Assembly: GCA_016709665.1 (NCBI GenBank)
Contig: JADJMI010000018.1
Coordinates: 8,054-72,053, forward strand
Direction: 5' to 3'
DNA: 64,000 nt
From: Betaproteobacteria bacterium
GTDB taxonomy: Bacteria; Pseudomonadota; Gammaproteobacteria; Burkholderiales; Usitatibacteraceae
In this document: positions 46,116 to 55,728 of the stretch, piece by piece
Layout: the number at the start of each line of letters is the position of its first letter
Position numbering within the stretch: position 1 is the first letter of the stretch
Notes under the pieces: generated by a model
Databases searched by the model: none
What the model was told of the DNA's origin: nothing
What the model saw: the letters and a program-made list of their open reading frames with translations, nothing else
Program-made: the position numbers and the translations under genes

Positions 46116-49020
46116 TCTCCGCCTACCACGCCAAGTACTACGCCCATGAGCTGACTCGACGTCATGGGGCCGATGGCGTCGACCGCCTCTCTCTCAGTCG
46201 CTGTTTGACGCCAGCGTCGATCTGAACCCGCACCAGATCGAAGCGGCGTTGTTCGCCCTGCGCAATCCGCTGCAGGAAGGCGTACTGCTTGCCGACGAAG
46301 TCGGTGTGGGCAAGACCATCGAAGCATCGCTTGTGGTCTGCCAGTACTGGGCTGAACGCCGCCGCCGTCTGCTGGTGATTTGTCCTGCGAGCCTGCGCAA
46401 GCAGTGGGCGCAGGAGATGCACGACAAGTTCGCGGTGCCGACCACCGTAGTCGATGCTGTGTCCCTGCGCAAGCAAGCCGCAGGCGACATCCTCGCCACC
46501 TTGCAGCGCATGGTCGGCAAGGCGGTCGTAATCATGTCCTACCAGTTCGCCGTCAAACTGGAAACCGAGCTGCGCGCAGTGCCGTGGGATGTAGTGGTCA
46601 TAGACGAAGCGCACAAGCTGCGCAATGCGCACCGCCCCAGCAACCGCACTGGCCAGGCGCTTAAGCGCGCCTTGGCGGGCCGCAAAAAACTATTGCTAAC
46701 CGCCACGCCGCTTCAGAACTCGCTTATGGAGCTGTACGGACTGTCCACGCTGCTAGACGAGCACCTTTTCGGTGATGAAACCGCGTTCCGCAGGCAGTTC
46801 ATGAGCAGTGCCACGGGCACAGCCGAGTTGCGGGAGCGTCTCGCATCCTTTGCCAAGCGCACGCTTCGACGCGAAGTGCTCGAGTACATCAAGTACACCG
46901 AACGCAAGACGCTGACCCAGCCCTTCGATCCCACTGACGATGAGCAGTCACTTTATGAACGCATCTCGACTTTTTTGCAGCGTGAGGATTCGTACGCCCT
47001 GCCAAAGCGGCAGCGCCACCTCACCGCGCTGATCCTGCGCAAGCTGCTGGCCTCCAGCTCTCACGCTGTGTCAGCAACGCTCATCACAATCCGCCAACGG
47101 CTGGTACGGCTGCTGGATGGAACAAGCGACGACAACGGCAGCCAACTAGTCGAGCAGCTCATCGCCGAAGACGACTTGGAGCAGGACTATCTGGAAGAGG
47201 AAGCGGCCGAGGATGAAGACGCGCCAACGGACGACGCGCGACCCGCAGAGGACGACGACAAGCCCAATCCCAACGCCCTCCGTGCCGAAATCGCCGAGCT
47301 GACCGCCTTTATTGACGCCGCCCAGGCCCTGCAAACGGACACCAAGGCGCAGGCGCTACTCACGGCGCTCGCCCTCGGCTTCGGCAAGATGGCCGAGCTG
47401 CGCGCCCCTCGCAAGGCCATCATCTTCACGGAGTCCAGGCGTACACAGGAGTACCTGCATCGCTTTCTCTCTGCCAACGGCTACATGGGCAGATTAGTGC
47501 TTTTTAGCGGCACCAACACCCGCGAAGAGTCCACAGCAATCTATCAACGCTGGCTTGAGGAGTTCAAGGGCACAGACCAGTCACAGGTTCACCGCAGGTA
47601 GATCGCCGCACGGCCTGATCGATCACTTCCGCCAGGACGACGGCACAGGCGCGGAAATCATGATCGCCACCGAAGCCGCAGCTGAGGGCGTCAACCTGCA
47701 GTTCTGTGCGCTCATCATCAACTACGACCTGCCGTGGAACCCGCAACGCATTGAACAGCGAATTGGTCGTTGTCACCGTTACGGTCAACGCTACGACGTA
47801 GTGGTCATCAACTTCCTCAACACCCGAAACCAGGCCGATCAGCGCGTGTTGGAACTGCTCACTGAGAAGTTCAACCTGTTCTCCGGCGTATTCGGCGCGT
47901 CTGACGAAGTGCTAGGCCGCATCGAAGGCGGGCTGGACTTCGAGAAACGCATCCTGCAGATATACGACACCTGCCGTCAGCCGGAGCAGATCGAAGCCGC
48001 CTTCAACGCACTGCAAGCGGAACTGGAAGAAGTCATTGCCGACCGCATCAAGGACACCCAGACCCAGTTGCTGGAAACTTCGACGAGGATGTCCACGACC
48101 GCCTCAAGCTACGTCTGGACGAAGCCGAAGCCAGGCTCGACAAGCTTGGCCGATGGTTCTGGGGCGTCACCCGCTATGCCCTGAGTGACCGGGCGCGCTT
48201 TGACGAGCAGTCCTATGCCTTCTCCCTGATCAGGCCGCCGGAGGCGCTTACCTCTAAGTGCTGCCGGGCCGCTACCAACTCATTCGTGGCGCGGCACAGC
48301 CTGACATACTGGCTCACGCCTACCGCCTCAGCCATCCGCTGGGCGAGTGGAGCATTGACGCCAGCCTCAACGCCTCTACACCGCTCGCCGCACTGAAGCT
48401 GACTACGGCAAGCACGGCACGCGCATCTCCGTCGTTGAGAAGTTGCGAGGCAATTCCGGCTGGCTCACGCTGGTACGTCTGGAAGTAACCGCCTTCGAGA
48501 CAACCGAGGCGCTGCTGTTCTCGGGCTGCACCGACGATGGTGAGCTACTCGATCAGGAAGCCTGCGAAAAGCTGCTGACGATCCCGGCGGCAGGCAAGCC
48601 TGTCGCTGCCCACGATGATGCCCAAGCAGCCTTGAAGCCAACAGCCAGCGCCGCGTGGAGGCCACCATTGCCGAAGTGCTCGAAGCCAACCAGCGCCTGT
48701 TCAATGAAGAACGAGACAAGCTGGAGCGCTGGGCCGACGACAAGCTGTTGGCGGCCGAGGAAGCCCTCAAGAACACCAAGGCGCTCATCGCCCAGCTGAA
48801 ACGCGATGCCCGGAAGGCTGCCAGCCTGCAAGAGCAGGACGGCATCCAGCGCGAGCTGTCGGAACTGGAGCGCAAGCAGCGCCGCCTGCGCCAGGACATC
48901 TTTGCCGTCGAGGACGAGATCATCGAAAAGCGCGACGCGCTCATCGCCTCACTCCAGCAGCGACTGCACGAGAAGACTGACACCCAGACCCTGTTCACCC
49001 TGCGCTGGCAGGTGGTGTGA
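46112..49020 (+). CDS. Snf2/RapA-type helicase of a defence operon (seven frame breaks as read)
   Basis: A ~970-residue SF2 ATPase after repair. The N-terminus SAYHAKYYAHELTRRHGAD is followed by LNPHQIEAALFALRNPLQEG, Walker A ADEVGVGKTIEA, DEAH (46603-46614), LLTATPLQNSL, an acidic linker near 47,170-47,260, ATEAAAEGVNLQF and IEQRIGRCHRYGQ (motif VI), and a C-terminal coiled coil (48,655-49,020). Indels of one or two bases occur near 46,190, 47,577, 47,612, 48,080, 48,260, 48,402 and 48,632, with conserved protein on both sides of each. Starts TTG 46112 and overlaps the HTH stop; the end overlaps the methyltransferase start. Likely translocates on or remodels DNA during defence. As assembled it could not be functional. 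Confidence 0.82.
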
Positions 49021-52000
49021 AGCGCACAACCAACAACGAAGAAATCAAGGCCCGAATCATGACCACGAAACAAAACGTCAAATTCCAGGAGCTCGTCGCC
49101 AAGCTGCGCGAGATTTTTCAGATCGACCGTCCGGAACTGGATTTCGGGATCTACCGCATCCTCAACGCCCGAGCCAGCGAGATCAACGACTACTTGGAGA
49201 ACCGGCTGGCAGAGAGAGTTCAGGCGGCACTAGCTTTAGGCAGCGCAGCCACCACCCAGCAACTACAAGCGGAATTGCAGGAGGCCGAGAAAAGCGCACA
49301 GGCCCTGGGCGTCAGCCCCGATGGCGTGCCCAAGGTCCAGGAGCTGCGTGCCCGATTGAAGGATGCCAGCGCAGGCAGCTTCGAGCACGAAAACGCTGTG
49401 TTTTCGCACTTGCTGGCCTTCTTCACCCGCTACTACCAGGACGGGGACTTCATCAGCCAGCGCCGTTACAAGGGCGACACCTACGCCATCCCCTACGCGG
49501 GCGAAGAGGTGATGCTGCACTGGGCCAACAAGGATCAGTACTACACCAAGAGCGGCGAGAACTTCAGCAACTACAGCTTCAAGCTCGAAGACGGCCGCAC
49601 GGTCCACTTCCGCCTCGTGGCCGCCGACACCGCCAAGGATAACCGCAAGGACAACGACAAGGAGCGTCGCTTTGCGCTAATTGAGCGCAAGACCACCACC
49701 CGTATCGACGAGCAGGGCGACGAGGTCGAAGATGAACTGTTGCCGATCGGGGAAGTGGATGGCGCCAACGGAAAAGAGCTGATCGTCCGCTTTGAGTACA
49801 GGCCTGTCGCGAAGGGCACCAAGCAGGAGGCCCTGGTAGCCCAAGCCGTGGTGACTTTGTTGGCCGATCCTGCCGTCAAGGCCCGCTGGCTCGACTTGGG
49901 CATCCGCGCCCCCACCGAGAAGAACCCCCAGCGCACCCTGCTGGAAAAGCACCTGAGCGACTACACCATCAAGAATACGGCCGATTACTTCATCCACAAG
50001 GATCTGGGTGGCTTCCTGCGCCGGGAACTGGACTTCTACATCAAGAACGAGGCCATGCACCTGGACGATGTCCAGCACGCGAACGCGTTTGCCGACATCG
50101 AGAAGTCGTTGCGCATGATTCAGTGCCTGAGGAGTATCGCGCTGGAACTAATCGTATTTCTGGCGCAGCTAGAAGACTTCCAGAAGAGGCTGTGGCTGAA
50201 GAAGAAGTTCGTGGTGTCCAGCCACTTCTGCATCACGCTGGATCGAGTGCCGGAGACGCTTTATCCAGAGATTGTGGCAAATGAAAAGCAGTGGCAGCAG
50301 TGGAAGCTACTCGGCATTTGGGATGCTGATGTGCCAGGTTCGGTGGAAACCTTGAAGGCAGGCCAATTCCGGATGGTCGACACGAGTCTTTATAGCTACG
50401 AATTCAGGCGAAGACTACTTAGCGCGTCAGAGAACTTGGACAGCACCATTGATGGTGTGCTGATTCATGGAGACAACTTCCAAGGCCTAGGTCTTCTAGA
50501 AAAGCGATACGCACGGGATGTTGACTGCGTCTATATCGACCCACCCTACAACTCTGACGCCAGTGCCATTTTGTACAAGAACGGCTACAAGTCCTCAAGC
50601 TGGGTTTCTTTGATGCAGAGTCGCCTGCAACGAACGCGAGCGCTTCTAAAAGATGCAGGCGTTCTGGTTGCAGCGATCGACGATGCTCAACAAAGGGAAC
50701 TAAGCTTTCTTCTTTCGGAGGTCTTCGACAACAACTCGCTCGGGGTAATAACAGTACGCTCAAACCCTTCAGGGCGTCCTACTCAGAGCGGGTACGCCGT
50801 GTCTCATGAGTACCTACTGTTTGCAGGAAACTCAAGCGAATCGAAGATTCAGCGCTTACCACCAACTCCAGCGCAGATGGCTCGGTTTAATGAGGCCGAT
50901 GAATTAGGGGCGTTCGAGTGGCGGAACCTACGTCGTGAAGGCTCAGACTCCGACAGGAATGAACGCCGGTCCATGTACTACCCCATCTATATAACTGGCG
51001 AAGCCCTCCGCGTGCCACCGCTTGAGTGGAAAGAAGATACAGAAGAATGGATTCCACTTGAGCCCCCCGGCGCAGACGACACCGTAGTGCTTCCCGACAA
51101 TGAGGATGGAGTACAGAAGCGTTGGCGTTGGGAATGGAGGACCGTCGAGGCCAAGAAATCTCAGCTCGCGGTGAGAAGGGATCGGTCCGGGAAGAGGTAC
51201 GTGTACTGCAAGAGACGGCCCAACGAAGACGGCGTGGTGTCTGTGTCGACATGGGCGGACGCGAAGCATTCCGCCACTGAGCACGGCACTGCACTGCTGA
51301 AGAACCTGTTTGGAAGTAATCCCTTCTCCTATCCAAAGTCGATTCACGCCGTAGTGGACGCGATCTATGTCGCAGGCGCTGTAGATCCCAAATCACTGAC
51401 ATTCGACTACTTCGCGGGTTCTGGAACAACCGCACATGCAGTCATAAACCTGAACAGGAGAGACAAAGGGCAGCGGCGATATGTTTTGGTCGAGCAAGGG
51501 GAATACTTTGACCGGGTCCTGAAGCCGCGAATTCAGAAGGCCGTCTACTCGGAGCGCTGGGAGCAAGGGAAACCAACGGCTCCTGAGACTGGCCTCTCCC
51601 ACTGCTTCAAGGTCCTCAAGCTCGAAGGCTATGAGGACACGCTGAACAACCTGCAACTGCGCCGCACGGCCGGACAAGACAATCTGTTCGCCAAGCTGCC
51701 ACAGCAGGCCAAAGACGACTACCTGCTGCATTACATGTTGGATGTGGAAAGCCGGGGCTCGCTCTTGTCGGTGGAGGACTTCAAGAAGCCCTTCGACTAC
51801 GCGCTGAACGTCGCTGTCGATTCAGCGGGGGCCTTTGAGCCGCGCAACGTCGATCTAGTGGAGACCTTCAACTACCTAATCGGCCTTCGTGTGAAGCACA
51901 TCGATGCCCAACCCGAGCGCGGCTTTGTCACCGTCACGGGCGTGATGCCCAGCGGTGAGTCCTGCCTCGTGCTTTGGCGCGACTGCGAGGTGCTGGACTA

Positions 52001-52202
52001 CGAAGGTGTCGCCGGGCTTTGCGACAAGCTAGCCATTAACCCGGCGGACAACGAATTCGACGTGGTCTACATCAACGGCGACCACAACATTCCGACCGTG
52101 CTGACGCAGACTGCCGAGGAAGGCGGTGCCACCCGCGTGCTCAAGTTGCGGCAGATCGAACCGGAGTTTCTGTCACACATGTTCTCGGTAGAGGACATCT
52201 GA
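49017..52202 (+). CDS. Type III Mod-like N6-adenine DNA methyltransferase
   Basis: A 1,061-residue intact protein. DPPY (residue 508, within VYIDPPYNSDASAIL) precedes FAGSGT (residue 799, within FDYFAGSGTTAHAV), the beta-class order of type III Mod subunits. It should methylate adenine with S-adenosylmethionine. It is much longer than most Mod proteins: about 480 residues precede the catalytic part (LDFGIYRILNARASEINDYL), and about 250 follow it. The GTG at 49017 overlaps the helicase stop (GTGA); ATG 49059 is an alternative. The stop overlaps the next start by one base (TGATG). No frameshift is present, in contrast to the preceding gene. Confidence 0.9.
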   Translation: MKRTTNNEEIKARIMTTKQNVKFQELVAKLREIFQIDRPELDFGIYRILNARASEINDYLENRLAERVQAALALGSAATTQQLQAELQEAEKSAQALGVSPDGVPKVQELRARLKDASAGSFEHENAVFSHLLAFFTRYYQDGDFISQRRYKGDTYAIPYAGEEVMLHWANKDQYYTKSGENFSNYSFKLEDGRTVHFRLVAADTAKDNRKDNDKERRFALIERKTTTRIDEQGDEVEDELLPIGEVDGANGKELIVRFEYRPVAKGTKQEALVAQAVVTLLADPAVKARWLDLGIRAPTEKNPQRTLLEKHLSDYTIKNTADYFIHKDLGGFLRRELDFYIKNEAMHLDDVQHANAFADIEKSLRMIQCLRSIALELIVFLAQLEDFQKRLWLKKKFVVSSHFCITLDRVPETLYPEIVANEKQWQQWKLLGIWDADVPGSVETLKAGQFRMVDTSLYSYEFRRRLLSASENLDSTIDGVLIHGDNFQGLGLLEKRYARDVDCVYIDPPYNSDASAILYKNGYKSSSWVSLMQSRLQRTRALLKDAGVLVAAIDDAQQRELSFLLSEVFDNNSLGVITVRSNPSGRPTQSGYAVSHEYLLFAGNSSESKIQRLPPTPAQMARFNEADELGAFEWRNLRREGSDSDRNERRSMYYPIYITGEALRVPPLEWKEDTEEWIPLEPPGADDTVVLPDNEDGVQKRWRWEWRTVEAKKSQLAVRRDRSGKRYVYCKRRPNEDGVVSVSTWADAKHSATEHGTALLKNLFGSNPFSYPKSIHAVVDAIYVAGAVDPKSLTFDYFAGSGTTAHAVINLNRRDKGQRRYVLVEQGEYFDRVLKPRIQKAVYSERWEQGKPTAPETGLSHCFKVLKLEGYEDTLNNLQLRRTAGQDNLFAKLPQQAKDDYLLHYMLDVESRGSLLSVEDFKKPFDYALNVAVDSAGAFEPRNVDLVETFNYLIGLRVKHIDAQPERGFVTVTGVMPSGESCLVLWRDCEVLDYEGVAGLCDKLAINPADNEFDVVYINGDHNIPTVLTQTAEEGGATRVLKLRQIEPEFLSHMFSVEDI

Positions 52203-55078
52203 TGGCACGCCCACGAAAGACCACAGCCGCCTCTGTCGGCACTGCTGGCTCAAGAAGCGGTGGCAAGAAGCGCACCTTCCACCAGGAACTGGTACTTAAT
52301 CGCTGGATGTTGGGCTTCTTCAGGGGGGGCAGTCTCAGCGCCTTGAAGCTGCGGTTGGGCGATGATCGCCACGAGGGGATCGACGAGGACGGACAAACAA
52401 AGTTCTTTCATGAGCTGACGCGCAACCTTTTCGAAGTGGATCGTGTATCTGAGGCCGATCTGCGTCGCTACGACCTGAACATCGTTGGCCATTGGCAGGC
52501 CATCACTTCCCAGCGCAACAAGCTGGAAGGCCATGAACTGCAGATGAAGTACTTTCAGTACCTCTCACTGCTGTTCACCGAGATCTACCTGGACTGGTAC
52601 TTCAACAAGCGCCAGGACCTGCTGGATGGTCTTAACGAGGAGTTGGTGCGCTACAGCGCCGAAACTGGCGCAGAGCCCTTCCGCGACTTTGATGCGGACG
52701 ATCTGAACAAGATCGCCTTCTGGAACGCCACGGGCAGCGGCAAGACGCTTCTGCTGCACGTCAACATTTGGCAGTACTTGCATTATTTCCAGGCTGGCCG
52801 AGGCGACCACTACCCGAGCAAGATCATCCTGCTCACGCCGAACGAGGGCTTGTCGCGCCAGCATCTGGAGGAGCTGCACTTGTCGGGCTTCGGCTTCGCC
52901 CAGTTCTTCAACAAGGCGCAGACCCCTGCGCGTGGGACTATCGAGATCATCGACATCAACAAGCTGGGCGATGAGATGGGTGACAAGACAGTCGCCGTGG
53001 ATGCGTTTGAGGGAAACAACCTGGTGCTGGTGGACGAAGGCCACCGTGGTACTGGCACGGCGGCAGGCGCGTGGATGAGTCGCCGTGATGCGCTGGTGCG
53101 CGGCGGCTTTGCCTTCGAGTACTCGGCGACCTTTGGGCAGGCCGTGGCCAAAGGATTGACCGTGTCGGCGGCGGAAGAAGACATCCAGAAGAAGCGCGCC
53201 AAGATGCTGTTCGACACGACCAGCCTGAAAAAGCTGGACGACGGCCAGCTTGCCCAGCTTGCGCTAACTCCCGAGGACAGGCGCCGCGCGCGGGTCACCG
53301 CTACTCGCGAGATCTACGCCAAGTGCATCTTGTTCGACTACTCGTACAAGTTCTTCTACGAGGACGGCTACGGCAAGGAATCGCTGATCCTCAACATGAA
53401 CGGAGAGGCCTATGAGCCGGCGGAGAACGCCCGCAAGTATTTCACTGCCTGTCTGCTGGCCTTCTATCAGCAGCTTTGGCTGTGGAGCACCCACCGCGAA
53501 AAGCTGACCGACTTCAACATTGAAAAGCCGCTGTGGGTGTTCGTGGGTAACACAGTGTCAGGTGAGGAGTCGGACATTCTGGAGGTGGTGAACTTTCTCG
53601 CCGACTTCCTGAACAACGATGCGCAGATTAAGACCTGGCTGGCCGATCTGATCGCCGACCGGACGCAGATTGTGGACGCCAAGGGCAACAATATCTTCCA
53701 GGGTCGATTCACACCCCTCATGGGATTCGTGGATCAGGTGGACGCGCTGTACGCCGACATCCTGGTGCGCGTGTTCAATGCCCAGGCGAAGCAACGGCTT
53801 AAACTGGTCAACATCAAGAGTAGCAAGGGAGAGCTGGCGCTGCGGGTGGGCGACGCGGAACCCTTCGGCCTCATCAACATTGGCGACGACGCAGGCTTCT
53901 TCGGGATGGCCGAGGACTCCGACGCCTTCGACAGCGAGCGCGATGACTTCGGCGGCGCGTTGTTCGGAACGCTGAACAACAAGGACAGCCAGCTCAACGT
54001 GCTGATCGGGTCGCGCAAGTTCACGGAAGGGTGGAGCAGTTGGCGCGTGTCCACTATGGGCCTCCTGAACATGGGCCAGGGCGAGGGCTCGCAGATCATT
54101 CAGCTGTTCGGGCGCGGCGTGCGCCTAAAGGGCAAGGGCTTTTCGCTTAAGCGCACAACGCCGCAGGAACGACCCAAGGGTGTGCATCTGGACAAGCTGG
54201 AGGCGCTGAACATTTTCGGCGTGCGCGCCAGCTACATGGCTGCATTCAAGGACTATTTGCGCGAAGAAGGCATCACGCCCAGCGACGAAATTCTGGAGCT
54301 CGATTTCCCCACACGACCCAACCTGCCCGCGGGCAAGCTCAAGACGCTGGCGCTGAAGGACGGCTACAAGGACAACCAGAAGATGGGCTTCAAGCGCACC
54401 CACTTCCCGTGGTTGTACGAAATACCCGCAAAGTTCCAAGGAAAGATCAAAGCGCCACACGTGGTGCTTGACCTATACCCCCGCGTCGAGGCGCTGGCCA
54501 CGAACGACAAAGGCTCGGCCAGCACGGCCGAAGCAAGGCACAAGGGCAAGTTGAACGCGAGCGTGTTTGCTGTGTTCGACTGGGATTGCATCTATCTGGC
54601 GTTGCAGGACTACAAACTGCAACGGAGCTGGAGCAACCTGCGGCTAGACCGACAGAAACTGATCGACTTCTGCGCAGGTGCACCTGACTGGTACACGCTG
54701 TTCATCCCTGCGGTGGAACTGGCCGTGAACACGTTCAGCGACATTCGCAAGCAGGAGGACATCCTGATCCGACTGCTGACCGACTACACCGACCGCTTTT
54801 ACAAGGCGCTGAAGACCGGCTACGAGGGGCAATTCTACGACGTCACGCGCATCGATGAAGACCACGGCTCGATGCTCAAGCTCTACCAGTTCGAGATCGA
54901 AAACAGCGATGACGGGCTGGAGTATCAGAAGAAGCTGGAAGTGCTGAAGAAGCTGGTGGCCGACGGCAAGATCGGTGAGGCCAGCAAATGGAACGCTCCT
55001 CACATGGTTGCTGTTAGTTTCGACCGACACCTTTACTACCCGCTGATGGCGCTGGAAGACAAGGACGCGGTGCCTTGA
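52202..55078 (+). CDS. Type III Res-like DEAD/DEAH helicase subunit
   Basis: A 958-residue intact SF2 helicase. Walker A NATGSGKTLL is at about residue 175, LILL TPNEGLS follows, DEGH (LVLVDEGHRG) is at about residue 278, and IIQLFGRGVRLKGKG is motif VI. It resembles the motor part of type III restriction subunits, but the C-terminal ~250 residues show no PD-(D/E)xK motif that I can find; the nuclease signature is in the next gene instead. The start ATG 52202 shares a base with the Mod stop. Expected role: ATP-driven translocation from unmodified sites. Confidence 0.88.
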   Translation: MARPRKTTAASVGTAGSRSGGKKRTFHQELVLNRWMLGFFRGGSLSALKLRLGDDRHEGIDEDGQTKFFHELTRNLFEVDRVSEADLRRYDLNIVGHWQAITSQRNKLEGHELQMKYFQYLSLLFTEIYLDWYFNKRQDLLDGLNEELVRYSAETGAEPFRDFDADDLNKIAFWNATGSGKTLLLHVNIWQYLHYFQAGRGDHYPSKIILLTPNEGLSRQHLEELHLSGFGFAQFFNKAQTPARGTIEIIDINKLGDEMGDKTVAVDAFEGNNLVLVDEGHRGTGTAAGAWMSRRDALVRGGFAFEYSATFGQAVAKGLTVSAAEEDIQKKRAKMLFDTTSLKKLDDGQLAQLALTPEDRRRARVTATREIYAKCILFDYSYKFFYEDGYGKESLILNMNGEAYEPAENARKYFTACLLAFYQQLWLWSTHREKLTDFNIEKPLWVFVGNTVSGEESDILEVVNFLADFLNNDAQIKTWLADLIADRTQIVDAKGNNIFQGRFTPLMGFVDQVDALYADILVRVFNAQAKQRLKLVNIKSSKGELALRVGDAEPFGLINIGDDAGFFGMAEDSDAFDSERDDFGGALFGTLNNKDSQLNVLIGSRKFTEGWSSWRVSTMGLLNMGQGEGSQIIQLFGRGVRLKGKGFSLKRTTPQERPKGVHLDKLEALNIFGVRASYMAAFKDYLREEGITPSDEILELDFPTRPNLPAGKLKTLALKDGYKDNQKMGFKRTHFPWLYEIPAKFQGKIKAPHVVLDLYPRVEALATNDKGSASTAEARHKGKLNASVFAVFDWDCIYLALQDYKLQRSWSNLRLDRQKLIDFCAGAPDWYTLFIPAVELAVNTFSDIRKQEDILIRLLTDYTDRFYKALKTGYEGQFYDVTRIDEDHGSMLKLYQFEIENSDDGLEYQKKLEVLKKLVADGKIGEASKWNAPHMVAVSFDRHLYYPLMALEDKDAVP

Positions 55079-55593
55079 AGATGCGCCCACTGGCCTTCGA
55101 TGCGCCAAGCGAATGGGAATTCGTTCGGGATCTGGAATCGTTCTACAACTCGCCCGCTGGCAAAGTCGCCATCGGGTCGCGCAGCCTGTACCTGCTGCGC
55201 AATGCGGATCGTGAGGAGAAGGGTCTGGGATTTGCGCTGGCTGGCAACTTTTACCCGGACTTCTTGCTGTGGCTGGTGGACGATGCCACCGGCAAGCAAT
55301 GGTTGACATTCGTCGATCCCAAGGGCCTGCGCAACCTTGATCTCTCACACCCCAAGCTTGGGCTCTACAAGGAGGTGAAGTCACTGGAGACGACGCTGGC
55401 GGCTCAGGCCAAGCCCGGTGAGCCACCCCTGGTCTTGAACGCCTTCGTACTGTCCCCCACGAAGTTCTCCGACCTGCTCAATGTGGGCGATCCAACAAAG
55501 AAGGCCGAGTTGGAGGAGCGACATGTGCTGTTCATGGAAGACGGCGGAGACGCCTACCTGAAGAAGCTGTTTGCAAAGGTGGCAGCCGCATGA
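55075..55593 (+). CDS. Small PD-(D/E)xK nuclease-like protein, candidate cleavage subunit
   Basis: A 172-residue protein overlapping the Res stop (TTGA; ATG 55081 is an alternative start). Motif NFYPDFLLWL gives P61-D62, and after 18 residues FVDPKGLRN gives D81-P-K83. This is the PD-x(n)-(D/E)-x-K arrangement of restriction nucleases, and the surroundings (SLYLLRNADREEKGLGFALA before it) resemble the nuclease domain that type III Res proteins carry fused at the C-terminus. I infer that the nuclease has been split off as a separate subunit. The family is not known to me by name. Confidence 0.72.
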   Translation: MKMRPLAFDAPSEWEFVRDLESFYNSPAGKVAIGSRSLYLLRNADREEKGLGFALAGNFYPDFLLWLVDDATGKQWLTFVDPKGLRNLDLSHPKLGLYKEVKSLETTLAAQAKPGEPPLVLNAFVLSPTKFSDLLNVGDPTKKAELEERHVLFMEDGGDAYLKKLFAKVAAA

Positions 55594-55728
55594 CCGGTCA
55601 GGACGCCAAAGTCCCCATGGCAATTGCTCGCTGCAGTACCCTTCCGGCCCAATAGACTTACCGGAGAGGCCCCACTGCGGTGCCGTTCCGCTCGCGCTGA
55701 TTAATGCTTCTATGAAGCGTGGCGTGTC

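Noticed and set aside
45842..46225. A 127-codon gene starting inside the IS right end
   Set aside because: Its first 22 codons lie in the IS inverted repeat and target duplication, and its last third is out of frame. The real HTH gene starts at 45,908 after a ribosome site.
46112..55593. A DISARM system
   Set aside because: A Snf2 helicase with a methyltransferase recalls class 1 DISARM, but no drmA, drmB (DUF1998) or drmC-like gene is present, and the motor and nuclease look type III-like.
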